64,000 bases of DNA, taken from CAVQSS01 sp963746605. Its GTDB lineage: Bacteria > Desulfobacterota > RBG-13-43-22. The translations under genes were made by a program, and so were the position numbers. Numbering within the stretch: the stretch's first letter is position 1; each line of letters opens with the position of its first letter. The stretch covers positions 62,001 through 126,000 of the forward strand of contig CAVVCH010000052.1 in the NCBI GenBank assembly GCA_963746605.1. Reading direction: 5' to 3'. The notes beneath the pieces were generated by a model. It made no database searches. It saw only the letters and a program-made list of their open reading frames with translations, and was not told the origin of the DNA. Below are positions 1-8,906 of this stretch, in pieces.

Positions 1-1
1 C

Positions 2-1318
2 ATGATTGCCCAGGGTTTTTCTCAAACCGGTCCAATGGCCGAAGAGTTGGATCCCGAAGAGATTTTTACCGCTGGATTAATACTGGAAATCGGGATGCTC
101 CTGTTATTTCATATTTGCCCGCCGGTACAGAAAGAGGCTTTTCCAGGGGGGGGCACCGCCCTACTGGATTTGATTGCTTGGGAAAATGAGCACCTGGGGA
201 TCAACCATCGCGAGGTGGGGCGGATTATCCTGCACCGCTGGAATTTTTCGGAACCCATCGTCGAAAGCCAGAAATACTTCGGTCCGGAGGCCCTGCAGGC
301 CGATCGTTCACCCCAGGTCAGAATTCTGGAATTTGCCCGGATCTGCACCCAAATCTTCTTTGGATCCCAAGACGACTTTCATATGCTTGACAGCCTGGCT
401 AAGGCTCAGGGGATAAGCCCAGAAATACTAATGGATATTTTAGTGACGACTTTTTCCAGGGTGGAAGAAGTTGCCGGGCAACTCCGCCTGATGATCAATT
501 CCCAGGATGATCTGCTGTTGGTTATGGAAAAGGCCAATCGGACCTTAGCTAAGATCAACGGTTCCTTGGAATCCAGCTTTGTCAAGGTTTTTAACCTCAT
601 AACCGATCTGGAGCAGTCTGCCGTCCAGGAACCCAGTGAAGAGCAAGAGGAAAAAAACAGACTGCTGGAAAACACTCTGGAAGCCGTGGTCCACGAAATC
701 CGTAACCCCCTCATGGCCATCGGCGGTTTTGCCCACAGGTTGGCCAAAAACGTGGAGCAGCGGGGAGACGTGATCGAATATGTCCACTTAATCACCAAGG
801 AATCCCTCCGGTTGGAAAAAGTAATGAAGGACCTAGTAGCCTATTCCCAAATCTACAAGCCTTTTATCATTACGCGCAACATTGTCCAGGTAGTGGAAAA
901 AGTGCTGGCGAGCCGCCAGGAACTCTTGGACGAAAAAAATATTCGCTTAATTCGCCTTTATCCGCCTGCTCCGATTTTGATTCCTCTGGACGAAGCGGAA
1001 ATTACCAAGGCCTTGCAGTGCCTCCTGGAAACCGAAATCCAAATCCTGGAAAAAATGGATCGGCAACTGTGGATCGGTCTGGAGAAGGCTTCAGAGAACA
1101 GGGAAATCCGGATCAGTTTGAGTACGAAAGCCGGCCAGTTCCCAGAGGAATTACGCCTCACGCTCTTAGGCAAGGACTTCTCAGGAAGGGCCTTCGGCCT
1201 GGGCTTGGGATTGTCTTTAGCCCGAAAAATCATTGCCGCCCATGGGGGGCGGCTAGAATTAACCATGGAGAACGAACTGAATACCCTCTCCATTTACTTG
1301 CCGGTCTCGATCGGCTAA
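2..1318 (+). CDS. HDOD plus histidine-kinase-like signalling protein (5' truncated by window)
   Basis: The first 150 residues look like the second half of an HDOD domain (an 'AGLILEIGMLLL' helix, then 'NEHLGINHREVGRIIL' and 'WNFSEPIVES'). The family's first half is missing, so the real start is probably upstream of the window and the ATG at base 2 is internal. After a linker comes a HisKA-type helix with His231 in 'VVHEIRNPLMAIGG', then an ATPase-like region. Of the ATP-binding boxes only the G2-like 'FGLGLGLSLARKI' with following 'HGG' is clear. The N-box position reads 'ALQCLLETEIQIL' without Asn and no DxGxG box is visible, so ATP binding is doubtful. The MotA/MotB-like pair follows on the same strand. 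A role in motility or chemotaxis signalling is inference from position. Confidence 0.75.
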   Translation: MIAQGFSQTGPMAEELDPEEIFTAGLILEIGMLLLFHICPPVQKEAFPGGGTALLDLIAWENEHLGINHREVGRIILHRWNFSEPIVESQKYFGPEALQADRSPQVRILEFARICTQIFFGSQDDFHMLDSLAKAQGISPEILMDILVTTFSRVEEVAGQLRLMINSQDDLLLVMEKANRTLAKINGSLESSFVKVFNLITDLEQSAVQEPSEEQEEKNRLLENTLEAVVHEIRNPLMAIGGFAHRLAKNVEQRGDVIEYVHLITKESLRLEKVMKDLVAYSQIYKPFIITRNIVQVVEKVLASRQELLDEKNIRLIRLYPPAPILIPLDEAEITKALQCLLETEIQILEKMDRQLWIGLEKASENREIRISLSTKAGQFPEELRLTLLGKDFSGRAFGLGLGLSLARKIIAAHGGRLELTMENELNTLSIYLPVSIG

Positions 1319-1408
1319 GAGGAAAAAAATTCCTAAACGGCCTCAGCCTTAAAGCGAAAATTCGCTTCCCCTTTGTTCGCCCCTCTGTTTTACATTTAAT
1401 TAATTCAG

Positions 1409-2320
1409 TTGGTTATCCTGTCAATACTCCCTATTCTCCTTTTGGCATGGTTTCTGCTAGTCATTATCTATAAAGAAACCGGCAAAAGGAGCCCATACAT
1501 GGTAGCCCAAGTATTCATTTCTTTAATTTTTTTGGTTTCAATTTTTTTGGCGGCCTTTAATTTGGAAGTGCAGGAGTTGGGACTGGCTTCTAACTTAAAT
1601 GCCCTGATGATCGTCTTAGGCGGTACCTTGGCAGCTACCTTGATGGCCTATCCCTGGAAAAAACTGCTTTGGGCTTTCCGGTTGATGAAAAAGACCTTTA
1701 CCTTACGGGAGGAAATCGACTGGACCACCCAGACTTTGGTCAACTTGGCCCGCGTCTTTCGCAAAGGGGGCATCCGGTCATTGGAACAGCAAGGGAACGG
1801 GTTACCTCCCGGAATGATTAAAACTGGGGTAGACCTGATAACCTATCATTATTCCAAGGATAAAATTGAGCAGATTATGCAAAAAGAGGCTGATTGCATT
1901 TACGGTCAGTATGAAGGTGCGCATAAAATCTTAAATAGCATGGCCCGCCTGGCCCCTGCTCTGGGCCTGGCGGGAACCATTGTCAATCTGATACGGATCT
2001 TTGGACACATCAGTGATCCCCAGGGCCTTATCGGGTATATGGCTATTGCCCTGCTAAGTACTTTTTACGGTGTGGTCCTGGCCAACCTCTGTTTCGTCCC
2101 CTTGGCCAATAAATTGAAAGAATTCATGGATCAGGATGAATTGCGGCTGGAATTGGTCCAGGAAGGTATCCTTGATATTTATGACCAGGAACACCCCAAG
2201 GCTATCCAGTATAAACTGGAAACCTTGGCGGGGACCCTGGCGGTGCCTCAGCGTTCTTCCCAGAGGCCTAAGATCGTGTTGTTGTCCCCTTATGACCAGC
2301 CTAAAGGTGCCCGGGTATGA
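1409..2320 (+). CDS. MotA/TolQ/ExbB-family proton-channel subunit, divergent MotA-like
   Basis: This 303-residue protein has two N-terminal membrane segments, a central cytoplasmic region and the MotA C-terminal pair of helices. The family signature is seen in 'APALGLAGTIVNLIRIFG', with the following helix 'GYMAIALLSTFYGVVLANL' and a conserved Pro in 'FVPLANKL'. It overlaps the next gene by four bases, and that gene encodes the MotB-type partner, so the two probably form a stator-like, ion-driven complex in the inner membrane. It is clearly different from the second, more typical MotA at 19445. It could power the flagellum under other conditions or drive another process; the sequence does not say which. 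Confidence 0.8.
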   Translation: MVILSILPILLLAWFLLVIIYKETGKRSPYMVAQVFISLIFLVSIFLAAFNLEVQELGLASNLNALMIVLGGTLAATLMAYPWKKLLWAFRLMKKTFTLREEIDWTTQTLVNLARVFRKGGIRSLEQQGNGLPPGMIKTGVDLITYHYSKDKIEQIMQKEADCIYGQYEGAHKILNSMARLAPALGLAGTIVNLIRIFGHISDPQGLIGYMAIALLSTFYGVVLANLCFVPLANKLKEFMDQDELRLELVQEGILDIYDQEHPKAIQYKLETLAGTLAVPQRSSQRPKIVLLSPYDQPKGARV

Positions 2321-3117
2321 ACACCGTCCAACCTGAACAGCAGATTCCTTCTCCGGCATTCGAGCCCCTCCCCGCAAAAAAAACCCGGACTTCTCCTTTA
2401 TCCCGAGTCAGAAGACAGGCCACTGGAGACAACGCCAATGAAATCTGGTTCTTAACCCTGAGCGACTTGCTTTTACTCCTGGTGATTTTTTTTGTACTCC
2501 TTTTCGGTCTGACTTGGCAGCGGCAAAACCGGCCGGCGACCATCAAGGCTCCCGTGGCTACACCGGCTTTATCGAAGACCTCTCCTACGGCCCTACAACC
2601 TGAGGCCTCACTCCCCGATCCCCGGATAGCCGGTCTTCCAAACCAAAAAAAAGTCCCGGAAAATCTGGAACAGGCGTTATCAAACTCCTTGGGTCTGGAC
2701 TCAGAAGAGCAGGGGATCACTTTGGAACGGCGAGGTCCGGAATTGGTCTTGACCTTCCCGGAACGAATCGCCTTTGATACCGGGCAGGCCGTTCTTAAGC
2801 CCTCGGCCGAACCCATCCTGGAAAAGGTGGGGTCCTTCATCTTAACGCACTCGGAAATGATGGTGGAGATCCACGGCCACACCGATGACCGCCCCATCCG
2901 TACCTCGCGTTATCCCTCCAACTGGGAACTTTCCGCCGATCGGGCGACCCAGGTGGCCAAATCACTGATCGGGCGAGGGATCAATCCGGCGCTGGTTTCG
3001 GTGAAAGGATTTGGAGAGCACCGGGCCTTAGCACCTAATGATTCGGAATTTAACCGGCTTAGAAACCGCCGGGTAGAAATCCACTTTAATATCCCGGATA
3101 ACGGGCCTCAAACTTAA
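2317..3117 (+). CDS. MotB/OmpA-family protein, partner of the upstream MotA-like subunit
   Basis: There is one N-terminal membrane helix (about residues 44-66) carrying Asp50 in 'FLTLSDLLLLLVIFF', the place of the MotB proton-path Asp. A Pro-rich linker follows, then a C-terminal OmpA peptidoglycan-binding domain ('VEIHGHTDDRPI', 'NWELSADRA', 'NRLRNRRVEI'). The usual MotB text 'SYADFMTLLLAFF' is replaced by a hydrophobic variant, in line with the divergent partner. The start overlaps the stop of the MotA-like gene (ATGA type), a sign of coupled translation. The OmpA domain would anchor the complex to the cell wall. Confidence 0.82.
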   Translation: MNTVQPEQQIPSPAFEPLPAKKTRTSPLSRVRRQATGDNANEIWFLTLSDLLLLLVIFFVLLFGLTWQRQNRPATIKAPVATPALSKTSPTALQPEASLPDPRIAGLPNQKKVPENLEQALSNSLGLDSEEQGITLERRGPELVLTFPERIAFDTGQAVLKPSAEPILEKVGSFILTHSEMMVEIHGHTDDRPIRTSRYPSNWELSADRATQVAKSLIGRGINPALVSVKGFGEHRALAPNDSEFNRLRNRRVEIHFNIPDNGPQT

Positions 3118-3459
3118 CAAGAAAATAACCTTTTTATATTCCCCTCAGTCCCTTTTAGCTAAAGGAAACTTTAACGCCCTCCTCAGGAAAAGGGAGGTAA
3201 TTTATTCTTTGCAAAGTGCCCCTCGGGGATGGGGGGGTTGAATACGAAAAAAAGGTTGGTTGTATTGTTTTCATGCTTCGCGGGCGCCCGCCCCCTGCGG
3301 TTAGAGCCCTCCTTCCTTCATCTTATTATCTTTAAAGCCGAGTATCTTTCTATCCGATACTAGTTATATGAATTCCGATCAGGAATAGGCAAACCCGTAG
3401 TATGGAAAAAAGAACAAACCTTTTCCCACCAGCACGGCCCGAATAAAGGAGAGACCAGC
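3118..3459. other. Intergenic region, no gene seen
   Basis: This stretch of 342 bases separates the MotB-like gene from the chemoreceptor. I see no ORF with family features and no clear terminator hairpin. A GC-rich patch lies near 3278-3300. The only convincing signal is the ribosome binding site 'aaaggagag' just before the ATG at 3460. Confidence 0.5.
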
Positions 3460-5086
3460 ATGTTGAAACGTTTCAAGCTTTCCACCCGCATCTTTTTGTT
3501 GGGGATCGTCATCATCGTGGCGTTTACTTCCATTTTTTTCTGGCTTCATCCAAGATTTAAACAAAAATTATATGACGAGAAATTTCAAAAAACCCGTCAC
3601 TTGGTCGAAGCTGCCTGGGGGGTTCTCGATTACTATGGTAAGCAGGTCACCTCCGGCGGACTTTCCAAAGAGGAAGCCCAGAAACAAGCCTTACTGGTAG
3701 TTAAGAATCTCCGTTTCGAGAAGGCCGATTATTTCTGGATCAACGATATGCAGCCCCGGATGATCATGCATCCGATTAAACCCGAGTTGGACGGGAAAGA
3801 TCTCAGCGACAACAAGGACCCGAACGGAAAAAGACTTTTTGTCGCTTTCGTGGATAAGGTAAAGGCGGAAGGGGCCGGATTCGTGGAGTATTACTGGCCC
3901 AAGCCAGGGAAGACGGAACCGGTTCCCAAGATCTCCTATGTCAAGGGTTTCCCGGATTGGGGCTGGATTATCGGCTCGGGAATCTATATCGATGACGTGC
4001 AAACCGAAATGAATAACATCTTTTACCTGATATTTATAGCCGCCCTGGTCATAACCGTGGGAGGTTTATTATTGGCCTACCTACATGGCCCGATCCATTT
4101 CGCGTCCTATTCACGAGATTATCCGGGAATTAATAAAGGGTAATGAGCAAGTAACGTCAGCTTCCCAACATGTTTCTTCCTCCAGCCAGCATTTAAGCGA
4201 AGGGGCTTCGGAACAGGCCGCCGCCATCGAAGAGACCTCTTCTTCCATGGAAGAAATGTCTTCCATGACCCGACAAAACGCTGAAAATGCCCGCCAGGCC
4301 GATACCCTCATGGGGGAAACCAACCGGGTGGTGGATGAAGCCAACCATTCCATGGGGGAATTGAACCGGTCTATGAAGGAAATCACCAAGGCTAGTGAGG
4401 AAACGGCCAAAATAATCAAAACCATCGATGAAATCGCCTTCCAAACGAATCTGCTGGCCTTGAATGCCGCAGTCGAAGCGGCCCGGGCCGGGGAAGCCGG
4501 GGCCGGTTTTGCCGTGGTGGCCGACGAAGTCAGAAACTTGGCCATGCGGGCGGCCGAAGCCGCTAAAAATACCGCCACTTTGATCGAAGAGTCGGTGAAA
4601 AAGATTAAAGGCGGCAGTTCGATCGTGGATAAGACCAATCAGGCCTTTGCTCAGGTGAATACGGAGTCTAAAAAAATCAAACAATTGGTAGCGGAGATCG
4701 CAGCGGCCAGTCAGGAACAGGCCCAGGGCATTGAGCAAATCAACAAGGCCATTTCGGAAATGGATAAGGTGGTTCAGTCAAACGCCGGCAGCGCCGAAGA
4801 ATCGGCCGCCGCCTCTGAAGAAATGTACGCCCAGTCCAGCCAGATGAAGATATTTGTCCATGACCTGGCGATGTTAATCGAAGGAACCGGCCGCCAGGTG
4901 GAAGGCGGGGTACGGAAAGAACCGACGGTTTCTAAGGCCCCTCCCTTTAAAGGAACAGCAAAAACACCTTGGGCCGCCTCCAGTCCAAAGGGTCCTGGCC
5001 GCCGGGAATTGGTGAAGACCAAAGCGAAAATTGTTCAGCCCAATGAAGTGATTCCCCTGGATGAAGGGGATTTTAAGGAGTTTTAA
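3460..5086 (+). CDS. Methyl-accepting chemotaxis protein with single Cache domain, frameshifted
   Basis: The N-terminal frame (3460-4143) encodes a membrane helix and a periplasmic single-Cache sensor ('ADYFWINDMQPRMIMHP', 'GFPDWGWIIGSGIYIDDV') and a second membrane helix. The next frame (ATG at 4085 to 5086) encodes the signalling part, with the invariant hairpin tip 'IDEIAFQTNLLALNAAVEAA'. One surplus base at about 4084 separates 'LLLAYL' from 'ARSISRPI'; without it the protein is about 540 residues and normal. A full HAMP domain is not obvious; the short 'SISRPI' helix leads straight into the coiled coil. The C-terminus is 'VIPLDEGDFKEF', almost the same as in the other receptor here. The ribosome site and a strong terminator at 5119 bracket the gene. 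It would sense a small periplasmic ligand and control CheA. Confidence 0.85.
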
Positions 5087-5118
5087 AGAACGATCCTTCT
5101 AAAAATTGGTTTTCAGAG

Positions 5119-5154
5119 ACCTGCCCCGGGCTTCCATCCGGGGCAGGTTTTTTT
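5119..5154 (+). terminator. Rho-independent terminator of the chemoreceptor gene
   Basis: An 11-bp perfect stem (ACCTGCCCCGG ... CCGGGGCAGGT) with an 8-base loop is followed by seven T. It lies 33 bases after the chemoreceptor stop codon. The opposite strand has only a weak T-tract, so it mainly serves the plus strand. Confidence 0.9.
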
Positions 5155-5202
5155 CTGGATTGAAAAAAAGGGGAATGGTTCGGGTCGACAGCCCTTAGCG
5201 GA

Positions 5203-5661
5203 TCATTTGAAACACAATTCGAGGTTAAATCCCCCGTTGGTTGAATCGAAGGGAATAGAAATGATGGGCTCCTTGGTGACATGCCGTATTTCGTGGTTGG
5301 GCCCCGAAATGACCGATGGAATGGCCCCATGATAGAGAATACCGGCTGTCTCCATCCTCCGCCGCGCATCACCGGAAATCATGTTGGTCAACTCGCCCAC
5401 CGCATCTTTCACCTCCTCGGTGATTTCCGTAAAAGGCTCACCGAACATGCTGCTGACAATGTGCAGGATGCACTCCTTGGAGAAGGACAGGCTTAAAGAT
5501 CCTTCGCTTTCTCCGGCCATCCCCACAATTCCGGAGATGTCTCCGGTGGAGATACTTCCCTTTTTGATAAAGGGTTTCCCCGGTGCCAGGTCCACAGAGG
5601 CCATCGTTTTAATAACCGAAACCGTAGCCTCTAAAAATGAATTGATTATTTCAACTTTCAT
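5203..5661 (-). CDS. cheX: CheX-family chemotaxis phosphatase-like protein
   Basis: This 152-residue protein has the CheC/CheX/FliY core. The phosphatase signature ExxN is present once, with Glu90 and Asn93 in 'AVGELTNMISGDARRRM', followed by the usual small alpha-beta half. CheX proteins dephosphorylate CheY-P. It is the last gene of the long minus-strand chemotaxis operon, about 100 bases after the PilZ gene. A second CheX-like protein lies at 9932; sequence divergence suggests they act on different CheY partners or at different places, which is inference. Confidence 0.85.
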   Translation of the reverse strand: MKVEIINSFLEATVSVIKTMASVDLAPGKPFIKKGSISTGDISGIVGMAGESEGSLSLSFSKECILHIVSSMFGEPFTEITEEVKDAVGELTNMISGDARRRMETAGILYHGAIPSVISGPNHEIRHVTKEPIISIPFDSTNGGFNLELCFK

Positions 5662-5764
5662 AGTCCATGATTCCCTTCTTGTATTAACCTTTAACAGTTT
5701 TTAGAGAGAAAGAAAATAACAAAATACCCCCATTCGCCCATGAAGGGATCAGGGTAAAAAACCG

Positions 5765-6481
5765 TCAACCGGTCTTGATTTTTTGTATCACCAGACGTTG
5801 TTGCTCAAAGATCAGTCGTTCCAGTTGGGAGCGGCTCGACTCCGGGATCTGTAAAAACTCCAGAGCCCCCTGAATGGTGTGCGGAGAAAAACCCTCAATC
5901 CGTCGGATTGAGGCCAAGGGAATGGGGATGGTTAGGATTTTGTCGCCCAGAGGGAAGAGCAAGGTGTTGTCCTGCAACGTAATATCGGCCTTCAGTTCCT
6001 GAAACCACTGTTCGCAGACCTCCTTATAAAAAGCGACACCGCCCATGCTGTAGTCTTTGACCCGGGCTTTATGATTCCGATCTACCAGATCACGAAGCAT
6101 TATTTCCATCCCTGAGGAGGCCTTGACCCGGTAAAAGGCCCGCCGTTGTATCCGGTAGATCATCCGCGGCAATTCCACCCAGATCTCCTTAGGCTGAGAG
6201 AAACAGACCTCGGTGGAAAAATTATAGGGGACACCGGCCCGATCAAAAAATGAAAGGGCTATGGTTTGACTTCTGGAAAAACGCAAGGCTTGATCGAAAC
6301 CGGTTACCTGGTCGACGATCAGCCAAGGACCTCCAGGCCCGGTCTCAAATCCCAGAAGGAGGGTAATCCAAGAATATTTCGTCCGTGGGATTTCCATCCG
6401 GATCCGCTGCCGGGATTTTATGGCCGACTGGAGTATCGGAGGGATGTCTCCACCCTGGAGCAGTTGCGCCGTTTGTTCCAT
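5765..6481 (-). CDS. YcgR-type PilZ protein, c-di-GMP flagellar brake candidate
   Basis: The 238-residue protein has an N-terminal YcgR-N-like beta domain (about 20-108) and a C-terminal PilZ domain. Both c-di-GMP binding signatures are intact: RxxxR as R114-AFY-R118 and DxSxxG at D143-Y-S-M-G-G148. YcgR proteins bind c-di-GMP and slow the flagellar motor by contact with MotA or FliG. The gene lies next to a second PilZ gene and downstream of fliL in the same operon, which supports a motor role. Confidence 0.85.
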   Translation of the reverse strand: MEQTAQLLQGGDIPPILQSAIKSRQRIRMEIPRTKYSWITLLLGFETGPGGPWLIVDQVTGFDQALRFSRSQTIALSFFDRAGVPYNFSTEVCFSQPKEIWVELPRMIYRIQRRAFYRVKASSGMEIMLRDLVDRNHKARVKDYSMGGVAFYKEVCEQWFQELKADITLQDNTLLFPLGDKILTIPIPLASIRRIEGFSPHTIQGALEFLQIPESSRSQLERLIFEQQRLVIQKIKTG

Positions 6482-6504
6482 GAAATCGGTTTTTCCCTCA
6501 GCCC

Positions 6505-6879
6505 CTAAGCCGATTCGGGATCAAAGGGAGAATGAATAATTTCGGCATCAATCTCCTCGGGGTTCCCGGTGTTATAGTAAAGAAGGTTTTTCAGATGGAT
6601 AAAAGATGTCGGATCCATTTCTAAAAACCGGACACCGATCCCGTTTTCGTCCGCTCGAGCCACCACGCCCTTAAACCTCAAGGTCAGGGGGTGAATCCCC
6701 AGACCCAGGGTGATCTCCACTTCTCCGGTCGTACCCTTTCCCGGTCGGATGGCAGTAAAAAAATAAACGCCCGTCAAACTGAGATCTTTTGAGTCGGAAG
6801 AAACCAGTTCTTCCCCTTGAATTGTAAATCGGACCAGGGTTTGAAAAGGGACCCGGGTTCGACGGCGTCGGTTGTTCAT
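6505..6879 (-). CDS. Single-domain PilZ protein
   Basis: A 124-residue PilZ domain protein. The N-terminal arginine patch 'NRRRRTRVPF' supplies RxxxR (R5 to R9) and 'KDLSLTGVYF' supplies DxSxxG, so c-di-GMP binding is likely. There is no fused effector domain, so it probably works as an adaptor. The start overlaps the stop of the upstream TPR gene by four bases, and the YcgR-type gene follows 23 bases later; the three are very likely co-transcribed. Confidence 0.85.
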   Translation of the reverse strand: MNNRRRRTRVPFQTLVRFTIQGEELVSSDSKDLSLTGVYFFTAIRPGKGTTGEVEITLGLGIHPLTLRFKGVVARADENGIGVRFLEMDPTSFIHLKNLLYYNTGNPEEIDAEIIHSPFDPESA

Positions 6880-7673
6880 CCGGCGGTCCTTGGTTCCGGT
6901 CCGGAGGGCGCCCCCACCGGCCTTGGTTCGGCGGCTTTAGATCTTTTAAGGGTTTGACCGCCGGTTAAGGTATCCAGAAATTCCCGGGCCTCTTTGAAAT
7001 CTTCTTTCAAGGTCAAGGCCTTGGTCAGTTGTTCTATGGATTCCTCCCGGTCCTTTTTTTCGTAATAAGCCCGTCCCAGATTATAATAGAGTACCGGATC
7101 TCCCGGATCGATGGCCAGGGCCTTGATATAGTTGGAGACGGCCTCGTCATGCAGATTGCGCTTGCGAAGCTCGATGCCGAATTCGTTAAAAATGTGCTTG
7201 TTTTCTTTTTCATACAAATCATCCATCTGGGAGAGTTGGTCGAAAATTTCCTTGGCCTCCTTTTTTTCTCCCCGGGCATAGAGGCTTTTCCCTTTGCCCA
7301 AATTGGCTTTCAGGTCTTTTTCATTCAAAGACAGGGCCTTATTGAATTCCCGTTCGGCGCTGAAAAATTGTCGGTTCTCATAGTGTTCTTCTCCCAATTC
7401 CACGTGTTTTTCCGCCAATTGGGCTTTCGGGTCTTTCTTATTTTTGAAGTAATCGGGGCAGGGCATGTAATCCTGATCCAATTCCTCCCGGGTGATCAGG
7501 GTTGCTTCTCCGAAGGGTTGATCGCTGATGTTCAGCAGCCGTATGGAGACCATATTTTCTTCAAGGGACTCGTCCACCTGAAAATAGTTTTCAATGACCG
7601 TGTCCCGGGAAGTGGACCCAAACCCCAGCCGGATGGTTTCCTGCTTCAAGTAGATTCGTCTATTCTGATCCAT
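6876..7673 (-). CDS. TPR-repeat protein of the chemotaxis/flagellar operon
   Basis: The first 75 residues hold a short beta-rich region that I cannot assign, then come several tetratricopeptide repeats ('AEKHVELGEEHYENRQFF', 'AVSNYIKALAIDPGDPVL', 'YYNLGRAYYEKKDREESI') and a Pro-rich tail. I place the start at 7673 (reading MDQNRR) because a good ribosome site 'cagggagc' precedes it. An in-frame ATG at 7715 would overlap fliL and lacks such a site. The gene sits between fliL and the PilZ genes. A scaffold role at the motor or in c-di-GMP signalling is inference only. Confidence 0.7.
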   Translation of the reverse strand: MDQNRRIYLKQETIRLGFGSTSRDTVIENYFQVDESLEENMVSIRLLNISDQPFGEATLITREELDQDYMPCPDYFKNKKDPKAQLAEKHVELGEEHYENRQFFSAEREFNKALSLNEKDLKANLGKGKSLYARGEKKEAKEIFDQLSQMDDLYEKENKHIFNEFGIELRKRNLHDEAVSNYIKALAIDPGDPVLYYNLGRAYYEKKDREESIEQLTKALTLKEDFKEAREFLDTLTGGQTLKRSKAAEPRPVGAPSGPEPRTAG

Positions 7674-7692
7674 TAGCGCTCCCTGCGCCTCA

Positions 7693-8301
7693 TTATTGAT
7701 AGATAAATTCGTCAAAGTATAGCTTCTTAATCTTTTGGCTTTGCAACCGCTGGTTCAGTCTGTTTAACAATTCCTTTTTCAAACGATCTTTATACTCGGG
7801 GTTCATCAGATCCGTTAGACGCTGGTCGCCTAAGGTCAGGATTACCGTATCCGTTAGGGGTGCGGTCCGCTCCTTCAATTTCTCCAGATCGTCCGCTTTT
7901 CCCAGTTCCAAGACAACCGCCGCCTTGACAAAATGAAATCCGGAAGGTTCATTTAAATTGATGACCAGGGAACTCAGTTTTAGGGTCGGTCCCATTTCCG
8001 GTGGCTTTTCCGAGGATTTGGCGGGCTTCCCAGGGGCCCCTTTATTCACCGAAGTTTCTATCGGCGGGCTGCTGATTTGTATCCAGCCCAGCAACATAGC
8101 CCCCATGATTCCCCCGCTGATGATCAGCATGCCGGCCAGGACATAAATAATAAAGGCGAATCGCTTCAGCAGACCGGAAGGCTTTCCGTTGGGAACGTCC
8201 GCTGCCTGGAGGTCGTCTTCACCCCCTTTCCGGGAGGTTGCCTCCTGGCTGGGATCGATCTCCAATAGGTCTATCTCGGTTTTTTTATTGCCTTTAGCCA
8301 T
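7693..8301 (-). CDS. fliL: Flagellar basal-body protein FliL
   Basis: The 202-residue protein has a charged cytoplasmic N-terminus, one membrane helix (about 49-72, 'FIIYVLAGMLIISGGIMGAM') and a periplasmic FliL domain that ends with the family's typical 'KKLYFDEFIYQ'. FliL surrounds the stator units and supports torque at high load. The ATG overlaps the cheB stop codon by one base (TAATGG), so translation is probably coupled. Its place inside a chemotaxis operon rather than beside fliM/fliN is somewhat unusual. Confidence 0.88.
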   Translation of the reverse strand: MAKGNKKTEIDLLEIDPSQEATSRKGGEDDLQAADVPNGKPSGLLKRFAFIIYVLAGMLIISGGIMGAMLLGWIQISSPPIETSVNKGAPGKPAKSSEKPPEMGPTLKLSSLVINLNEPSGFHFVKAAVVLELGKADDLEKLKERTAPLTDTVILTLGDQRLTDLMNPEYKDRLKKELLNRLNQRLQSQKIKKLYFDEFIYQ

Positions 8302-8906
8302 TAGAACGCATTAATCGAGCGAATGATTCTTTGACTCATCTCCAGCAAAGGGGCCACCTGGTCGGCGGCTCCCAGCTTAATCGCCTCTTTAGGCATGCCA
8401 AAAACCACGCAACTGGCCTCGTCCTGGGCCAGGGTCTTGGCCCCGGCCTGCTTCATCTTCAGCAACCCTTGGGCCCCGTCCGCTCCCATGCCGGTCAAGA
8501 TCACCCCCACGGCATTGGCCCCGGCGTATTGGGCCACGGAGTTGAACAACACATCCACTGCCGGTCGCTGATGATGAACCATAGGCCCGTCCTTGACCTG
8601 GACATAGTATTTGGCCCCACTGCGGCGGAGAAGCATATGAAAATTCCCAGGTGCGATCAGCGCCTGGCCGTTCAAAACCGCCTCGCCGTCCTGGGCTTCC
8701 TTGACCCTGATCTGGCATAGCCCGTTCAACCGATCGGCAAAGGCCGTGGTGAATTGGGCCGGCATGTGCTGCACTATCACGAGGCCGGGGATATTGGCCG
8801 GTAATTTGAGCAAGACTTCCTTTAAAGCCTCGGTGCCCCCGGTGGAAGCCCCGATGGCGATGATTTTTTGGGTAGTCTCGCTAAGGGCCAGGCGGACTTT
8901 TTCCAC
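8301..8906 (-). CDS. cheB: CheB methylesterase catalytic domain (separated from its receiver by a frameshift)
   Basis: This frame encodes the full CheB C-terminal domain, which demethylates and deamidates receptor glutamates. The catalytic triad regions are visible: Ser in 'IGASTGGTEAL', His in 'VIVQHMPAQF' and Asp in 'ILTGMGADGAQG'. It begins only at a GTG (8906) inside the end of the receiver frame, with no strong ribosome site. In-frame coding can be followed a few codons upstream ('LDSRPLVSSAP') until a stop. This fits a normal two-domain CheB broken by one indel in the linker near 8930. A true two-gene arrangement is possible but less likely. Confidence 0.85.
   Translation of the reverse strand: MEKVRLALSETTQKIIAIGASTGGTEALKEVLLKLPANIPGLVIVQHMPAQFTTAFADRLNGLCQIRVKEAQDGEAVLNGQALIAPGNFHMLLRRSGAKYYVQVKDGPMVHHQRPAVDVLFNSVAQYAGANAVGVILTGMGADGAQGLLKMKQAGAKTLAQDEASCVVFGMPKEAIKLGAADQVAPLLEMSQRIIRSINAF

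Noticed and set aside
7029..7676. 215-codon open frame on the plus strand
   Set aside because: Shadow of the TPR gene; Phe/Ile-rich composition follows from the reversed Glu/Lys/Asn codons.
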